From positions 1-64,000 of the forward strand of contig JAHBWD010000032.1 of assembly GCA_019637175.1 (NCBI GenBank): a DNA stretch of 64,000 nucleotides, read 5' to 3'. Under the pieces are notes generated by a model, which did no database searches, was not told the DNA's origin, and was given only the letters and a program-made list of their open reading frames with translations. This document shows, piece after piece, positions 60,472-64,000 of the stretch. The translations under genes and the position numbers were made by a program. Source of the stretch: Labilithrix sp. (GTDB lineage: Bacteria > Myxococcota_A > Polyangia > Polyangiales > Polyangiaceae). The first letter of the stretch is position 1; the number at the start of each line of letters is the position of its first letter.

Positions 60472-60660
60472 CAGCTGGATCGGCCCCGCCCCACAGGTCC
60501 GTCGCCGGATCGCTGAATCCGCCGGCGGTCGTCGAATATCTCTTTGGAATCATTGTGCAGCCTACGTTGTAGGTGACAGGCGCACATCGGAACACTCGTT
60601 GCTTGGACGCCTCGCAACGCGCCCCGCCGCTAACCGGGCGCCCCAAGCTCGGAGCCCTCC
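60472..60660. other. Intergenic region before the caspase-like lipoprotein gene
   Basis: The 189 bases include a small palindrome (CCTAC-GTT-GTAGG, 60561-60573) in a relatively A/T-rich stretch (60530-60575), which probably contains the promoter of the next gene. I could not settle on -35/-10 elements, and I see no RNA gene. Confidence 0.45.
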
Positions 60661-62283
60661 ATGCGTCGTCTCTTCTCGATCGTCCCCGTGGCTCTCTCCC
60701 TCTGCGCGCTCGCCGGCTGCAGCGCCGACACGGCGTCGGAGGCCGACGAGAGCGAGAGCAACTTCAGCTCCAATCAGGCCACGCTCCTCGACTTCGAGTT
60801 CGACGGCTCTCTCCTCACCGACAGCGTGTGGAACGAGAAGCAGACGATCCAAGATCAACTGCTCTACACGATCGGTCACCTCAACGCCGACAAGAGCGTT
60901 GGTCGTCTCGACACCCTCGAGCTGACGAACATCCAGCGCTCCACCGAGGGCGGCAAGACGAAGCTCACGTACCACGCGAAGCTCCCCGTCGCGTGGGGCA
61001 GCAAGACCAACCTCCCGACGCGCTACCAGCTCAAGCTGCCGAAAGACATCAGCCACGCCGGGCAGACCGCGTTCACCGAGCGACACAAACAGACGTGCGT
61101 CGACTGGGGCGCGCACGACGTCGACACCGGCAGCATGTGGTACTACTACCGGCCGCTCCGAAGCGGCTGCGCCATCACCGACGACGAGATCGTCAAGCTC
61201 ACCGCGACGGCCACGCGCTCGACGCAGAACACGACGAACAAGTACCCCGAGTACCACAAGATCTGGGAAGACGACCGGCTCGAGGTCGTCTCGATCTTCG
61301 GCAAGTACAAGGACGGCGCGACGTCGGGCGACGCCGGCATCTCGGCGTACAACTCCTTCGTCGCCACGATGAAGCGCGAGCTCGGGCGCCTCCAGGAGCT
61401 GCAGACGATCCCCGCGGGCGTCTCCGACGCGCCCGGCGTCGCCACGCCCGACGTGACCCTCGAGGCCAAGCTCCCCGACGGCAAGGTGATCAAGGTCACC
61501 GCGCTGCTCGTCGACAACGTCGGCGCCGCGCCTCCGGCGTTCGATCGCCGCTACGAGGCGCTCTCGCCCACGGCCGATCTCATCGCCTACAACGGGCACG
61601 CCGGCCTCGGTCAGAACGTGCGCGCGCTCGCGCGCAAAGGCCGCTTCCTCTCCGGCAAGTACCAGGTGTTCTTCATGAACGGCTGCGACACGTTCGCGTA
61701 CGTCGACGGCTCGCTCGCGCAGACGCGCGCGGCGCTCAACCCCGACGATCCGACGGGCACGAAGTACATGGAGTTCGTGACCAACGCGATGCCGTCGTTC
61801 TTTCACTCGATGGCCGCGGCCTCGACCGCGATCGTGAAGGCCTTCCTCGAGTTCCAGCAGCCGAAGACCTACGACAAGCTCTTCGAGGGCATCGATCGCG
61901 CCGAGGTCGTGCTCGTCACCGGCGAAGAGGACAACGTCTTCACCCCGGGCATGCCGATCGGCAGCGGCGGAGGTGGTGGCGGAGGTGGCGGCGCGTTCGT
62001 GCCGTTCGAGGAGCAGGCGAACGTCGCGCGCAACGAGGAGAAGGCCTACGCCTACGACGTGCCCGCGGGCACGTACCTGGTCGAGCTCTCCGGCGACGGC
62101 GACGCGGACCTCTACGTCAAGAAGAACGCGCCCGCCGCGGCGCGCGTCTACGACTGCCGCCCTTACCAGAACGGCTCGAGCGAGCGCTGCACCGTGAGCT
62201 TCGCGGAGGCGGGCAAGCTCCACGTGATGGTGCGCGGCTACGCCCCGCAGTCGACCTTCAAGGTGACGGGGCGGAAGCAGTAA
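60661..62283 (+). CDS. Lipoprotein with caspase-like His/Cys motifs and C-terminal PPC domain
   Basis: The 540-residue lipoprotein (lipobox ALAGC) has a mixed N-terminal region, then hydrophobic strands each ending in a candidate catalytic residue: TADLIAYNGHAGLG (H313) and KYQVFFMNGCDTF (C342). This resembles the strand-HG and strand-GC pattern of clan CD cysteine peptidases. A poly-Gly linker (GSGGGGGGGGG, about residue 433) leads to a PPC-type beta domain (AYDVPAGTYLVELSGDGDADLYVK) typical of secreted peptidases. The peptidase call is inference. The gene downstream starts after 10 bases. Confidence 0.72.
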   Translation: MRRLFSIVPVALSLCALAGCSADTASEADESESNFSSNQATLLDFEFDGSLLTDSVWNEKQTIQDQLLYTIGHLNADKSVGRLDTLELTNIQRSTEGGKTKLTYHAKLPVAWGSKTNLPTRYQLKLPKDISHAGQTAFTERHKQTCVDWGAHDVDTGSMWYYYRPLRSGCAITDDEIVKLTATATRSTQNTTNKYPEYHKIWEDDRLEVVSIFGKYKDGATSGDAGISAYNSFVATMKRELGRLQELQTIPAGVSDAPGVATPDVTLEAKLPDGKVIKVTALLVDNVGAAPPAFDRRYEALSPTADLIAYNGHAGLGQNVRALARKGRFLSGKYQVFFMNGCDTFAYVDGSLAQTRAALNPDDPTGTKYMEFVTNAMPSFFHSMAAASTAIVKAFLEFQQPKTYDKLFEGIDRAEVVLVTGEEDNVFTPGMPIGSGGGGGGGGGAFVPFEEQANVARNEEKAYAYDVPAGTYLVELSGDGDADLYVKKNAPAAARVYDCRPYQNGSSERCTVSFAEAGKLHVMVRGYAPQSTFKVTGRKQ

Positions 62284-62293
62284 GCTTCCGTCC

Positions 62294-63100
62294 GTGCCAT
62301 CGGATTCGGAGACGACGCGCGCCGTCTGGGTTCGCCAGACGGCGGGCGCGCGCGCGCTCGGCGCGCTCGTCGCTGCGCTCGGCGTCCGCGAGGTGCTGCC
62401 CGTCAAGGGCATCGTCACCGCGCGCACGCTCTACGCCGATCCGGCGGAGCGCACGGTCGCCGACGTCGACGTCAGGGTCTCGGGCCGCGCCGCCCTCGAG
62501 CGCGTCTTGGCGTTCGCCCGCGATCGCGACCATCGCGTATGGGGTGGGTCGAGGGCGTACGACAACGTCGTCGTCGACGTCGGCGGCGTCGACGTCGACG
62601 TCGAGTGTCACGTCGGGCCGCCGGGCCTCTGCGGCCTGCGCGTCGCGGAGATGCTCGCGCGGAGCACGGTGCGCGACGACGTCTTCGGGTTTCCCTGCGC
62701 GATCCCCGAGCCGCACGATCACGCGCTGCTCATGGTCGTCAACGCCTTCAAGGACAAGCTCGTGAACGCGGCGCCCGCGTCGGTCGAGGATCTGCATCGC
62801 ATGGCGGCCGCGCCCGGCTTCGAGCCCGAGCGGCTCGCGGCGATCGCGCGCGAGGCGCGCTCCGTCGCCATCACGTGGATCGTCGCCGACTGGCTGTCGA
62901 GCGAGAGCGAGACGTGGCGCGACGTGCGCAACGCGCTCGGCGCGCGCCCGCCGCGCCGAGCGTACGTCCACCTCTATCGGTGGCTCGTCGATCGCGCTCC
63001 CACGTCGCTCGCGGCGCGCGTCCTCGCGCGCGCCGCGTCCGACGACGTCGTGGAGCGCGTGCGCGCGCTCGGGCACGCGCTCGCGTTCTCACGAGAGTGA
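62294..63100 (+). CDS. Nucleotidyltransferase-family protein (NTP_transf_5-like)
   Basis: The 268-residue protein has the family signature LPVKGIVTARTLYADPAERTVADVDVRV, with KG and a DVD metal motif, and a further Asp/Glu in VDVDVECHVG. A helical C-terminal region follows. Proteins of this type occur near peptide-modification genes, but no such gene is seen here. Start GTG 62294 lies 10 bases after the caspase-like gene, suggesting a two-gene operon. It converges on a small secreted protein gene with 2 bases between stops. Confidence 0.78.
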   Translation: MPSDSETTRAVWVRQTAGARALGALVAALGVREVLPVKGIVTARTLYADPAERTVADVDVRVSGRAALERVLAFARDRDHRVWGGSRAYDNVVVDVGGVDVDVECHVGPPGLCGLRVAEMLARSTVRDDVFGFPCAIPEPHDHALLMVVNAFKDKLVNAAPASVEDLHRMAAAPGFEPERLAAIAREARSVAITWIVADWLSSESETWRDVRNALGARPPRRAYVHLYRWLVDRAPTSLAARVLARAASDDVVERVRALGHALAFSRE

Positions 63101-63102
63101 GC

Positions 63103-63489
63103 TCACTTCTTCGGCGCGCGGTGCCCCGACTTGCCTGCGCGCGCGTGCTTGCCGTGCTTGCCCTTGTGGGGCGACGCCTGGCGCACGGCCTTCGCTTCTT
63201 CCTTCGTGACCGTGCCGTCGGCGGTTGCCTTCGCCACCTCCGCGTTCACCTTCGCGACGGCGGCGTCGAACTTCGCGCGCAGCTGCTTGGCCTCTTCGGT
63301 GGAGAGCTTCGACGCGCGCGCTTCCATGCGCTCGCGCGCCTTGGCCATGCGGGTGTCGACCTTCTGCTTGAAGGCCGCGGCGGGCATCGGGAAGCTCTGC
63401 TTGCCTCGGCCTTCGCCGGAGTCGGCGAGCGCGGGGACGGCGACGAGCGTGGCGAGGGCGAGGACGGCGGCAGTGATGACGGATCGCAT
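63103..63489 (-). CDS. Small secreted helical protein
   Basis: The 128-residue protein has a signal peptide (VLALATLVAVPALA) and a mature chain that is mostly charged helix (KQKVDTRMAKARERMEARASKL). It contains an EF-hand-like segment (ADGTVTKEEAKAV) and a His/Lys-rich tail (HKGKHGKHARAGKSGHRAPKK) that could bind metal or nucleic acid. It resembles the general layout of periplasmic Spy/CpxP-like proteins, without a firm match. An upstream purine run (AAGGAG) could serve as Shine-Dalgarno. Confidence 0.68.
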   Translation of the reverse strand: MRSVITAAVLALATLVAVPALADSGEGRGKQSFPMPAAAFKQKVDTRMAKARERMEARASKLSTEEAKQLRAKFDAAVAKVNAEVAKATADGTVTKEEAKAVRQASPHKGKHGKHARAGKSGHRAPKK

Positions 63490-63564
63490 GTTCTAGATTC
63501 GCTCCTTCGACCTTGTTCGGTCTCGGGAGGATAGACGTCTCGCGGCGCCGGGCGATGCCCCCCT

Positions 63565-64000
63565 TTACGGTGCTTTACGCGACGCCTCTCGGCGGGCAAA
63601 ACCGACGGCGTTTCGAAGGCCTACGGTCACGTCGGCCCACCGCCGGAGCGCGGCGCCCAGCGTGGGATCGCGGTCGCCGTACGCCTGGATCTGATCGGCG
63701 ACGAGATCGAGGCGCGCGCGGTGATCGAGGCGCGCGACGTCGACGACGCCGCGATCGGTGCCGCGCGCGAGCGTGAACGTGATGCTCACGCGCGGCGCCC
63801 TCGCGAGGCGCGTGCTCGGTCCGCCCCAGTGGAGCACGTTCGCGTTCCACACGAGCGCGGTGCCGGCGGGCGCGGGCAGCGCGACGCCGCCGTCGCGCGC
63901 GGCGAGGTGCGAGCCGAGATCGCCCGGGTAGGCGGGATCGCGATCGAGCGGGACGACGAACATGCACGAGTTGTCGATCGTCGCGTCGGTGACGGCGATC
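63565..64000 (-). CDS. Phytanoyl-CoA dioxygenase (PhyH)-like protein, truncated by the window edge
   Basis: The frame is open from the stop at 63565 to the window end, so only about the last 145 residues are seen. They include TIDNSCMFVVPLDRDP, a region typical of PhyH enzymes after the metal site, and NANVLHWGGPST, the distal His of the 2-His-1-carboxylate iron site. Members are Fe(II)/2-oxoglutarate-dependent hydroxylases. The N terminus and the first HxD motif lie beyond the window. An internal ATG at 63963 is not the real start. Confidence 0.78.
   Translation of the reverse strand, partial: IAVTDATIDNSCMFVVPLDRDPAYPGDLGSHLAARDGGVALPAPAGTALVWNANVLHWGGPSTRLARAPRVSITFTLARGTDRGVVDVARLDHRARLDLVADQIQAYGDRDPTLGAALRRWADVTVGLRNAVGFARREASRKAP

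Noticed and set aside
60541..60560. Sigma-54-like promoter upstream of the caspase-like lipoprotein gene
   Set aside because: A TTGG...TGC pattern is present, but the GG and GC doublets are 11 bases apart (start to start) instead of 12, so it does not meet the strict spacing.

Overview
The window is high-G+C DNA (roughly 70% by eye) from a gene-dense chromosome. The gene set points to a myxobacterium, most likely the Polyangiales/Sorangiineae side of Myxococcota. The signs are many lipoproteins whose lipobox is followed by Asp/Gly/Ser/Ala-rich spacers, a Ser/Thr protein kinase with an extracytoplasmic Ser/Ala/Thr/Pro tail beside a TPR-type surface protein, a hybrid histidine kinase, a 1217-residue TPR protein, formylglycine-enzyme-like lipoproteins, and NHEJ-type ligase and polymerase genes. 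The taxonomic call is inference; there is no rRNA gene in the window. I see no tRNA, CRISPR array, IS element, prophage or attachment site. No gap between genes exceeds 300 bases; the largest is about 230 bases (43108-43340).

Layout. 59-3115 (minus): an exported methyltransferase, a DbpA-like helicase and a YchJ-like protein. 3157-5031 (plus): a lipase-like hydrolase, a translationally coupled 96-residue protein and a zinc-ribbon membrane protein. 5018-8983 (minus): argS, a membrane protein and an M74/LysM murein endopeptidase. 9033-11181 (plus): a double cyclic-nucleotide-binding protein and a MetX-like lipoprotein. 11195-15054: an SRPBCC protein, a small Cys-rich protein, an RhlE-type helicase, a small basic protein and a cyclopropane synthase. 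15223-20695 (minus): a four-gene set with FGE-like protein, polysaccharide deacetylase fused to FG-GAP repeats, TPR membrane protein and HEAT/DUF4132-like protein. 20766-24324 (plus): prfC, a membrane protein and an ARPP-1-like lipoprotein. 24344-28160: a metallo-beta-lactamase-fold hydrolase, a TPR/PEGA-like protein and a Ser/Thr kinase.

28262-30475 (minus) is an alpha/beta hydrolase - TetR - thiol/disulfide-isomerase-like operon with two operator palindromes placed on its promoter. 30593-33342 (minus) holds a four-helix membrane protein and a hybrid histidine kinase. 33429-41298 holds the giant TPR protein, a Nif3-like protein, a nucleotidyltransferase, a metallophosphoesterase, a small protein and an ATP-dependent DNA ligase, which meets a LigD-type polymerase stop to stop. 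42604-48421 holds Hsp20, a toroid lipoprotein with a CX3CH motif, a second FGE-like lipoprotein, an esterase lipoprotein and a multipass membrane protein. 48560-54086 (plus) holds a SNF2 helicase, a BamA-type barrel and a B12/radical-SAM/TPR protein. 54090-59526 (minus) holds TolC, phosphofructokinase, an ASH-domain lipoprotein and a CE2-like esterase lipoprotein. 59689 to the end holds envelope lipoproteins, one with a caspase-like His/Cys pair, a nucleotidyltransferase, a small secreted protein and a truncated PhyH-type dioxygenase.

Two architectural themes run through the window. First, at least ten genes have a TANNNT -10-like box ending only 6-10 bases before the start codon, which predicts leaderless or nearly leaderless mRNAs. 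Second, convergent genes are packed so tightly that stop codons abut or overlap; clear intrinsic terminators occur at only two of the convergent junctions (13755-13788 and 46590-46620). No multi-gene defence or biosynthetic system is evident. The most unusual items are the deacetylase/FG-GAP fusion, the caspase-like lipoprotein, the CX3CH toroid protein and the TetR promoter architecture.
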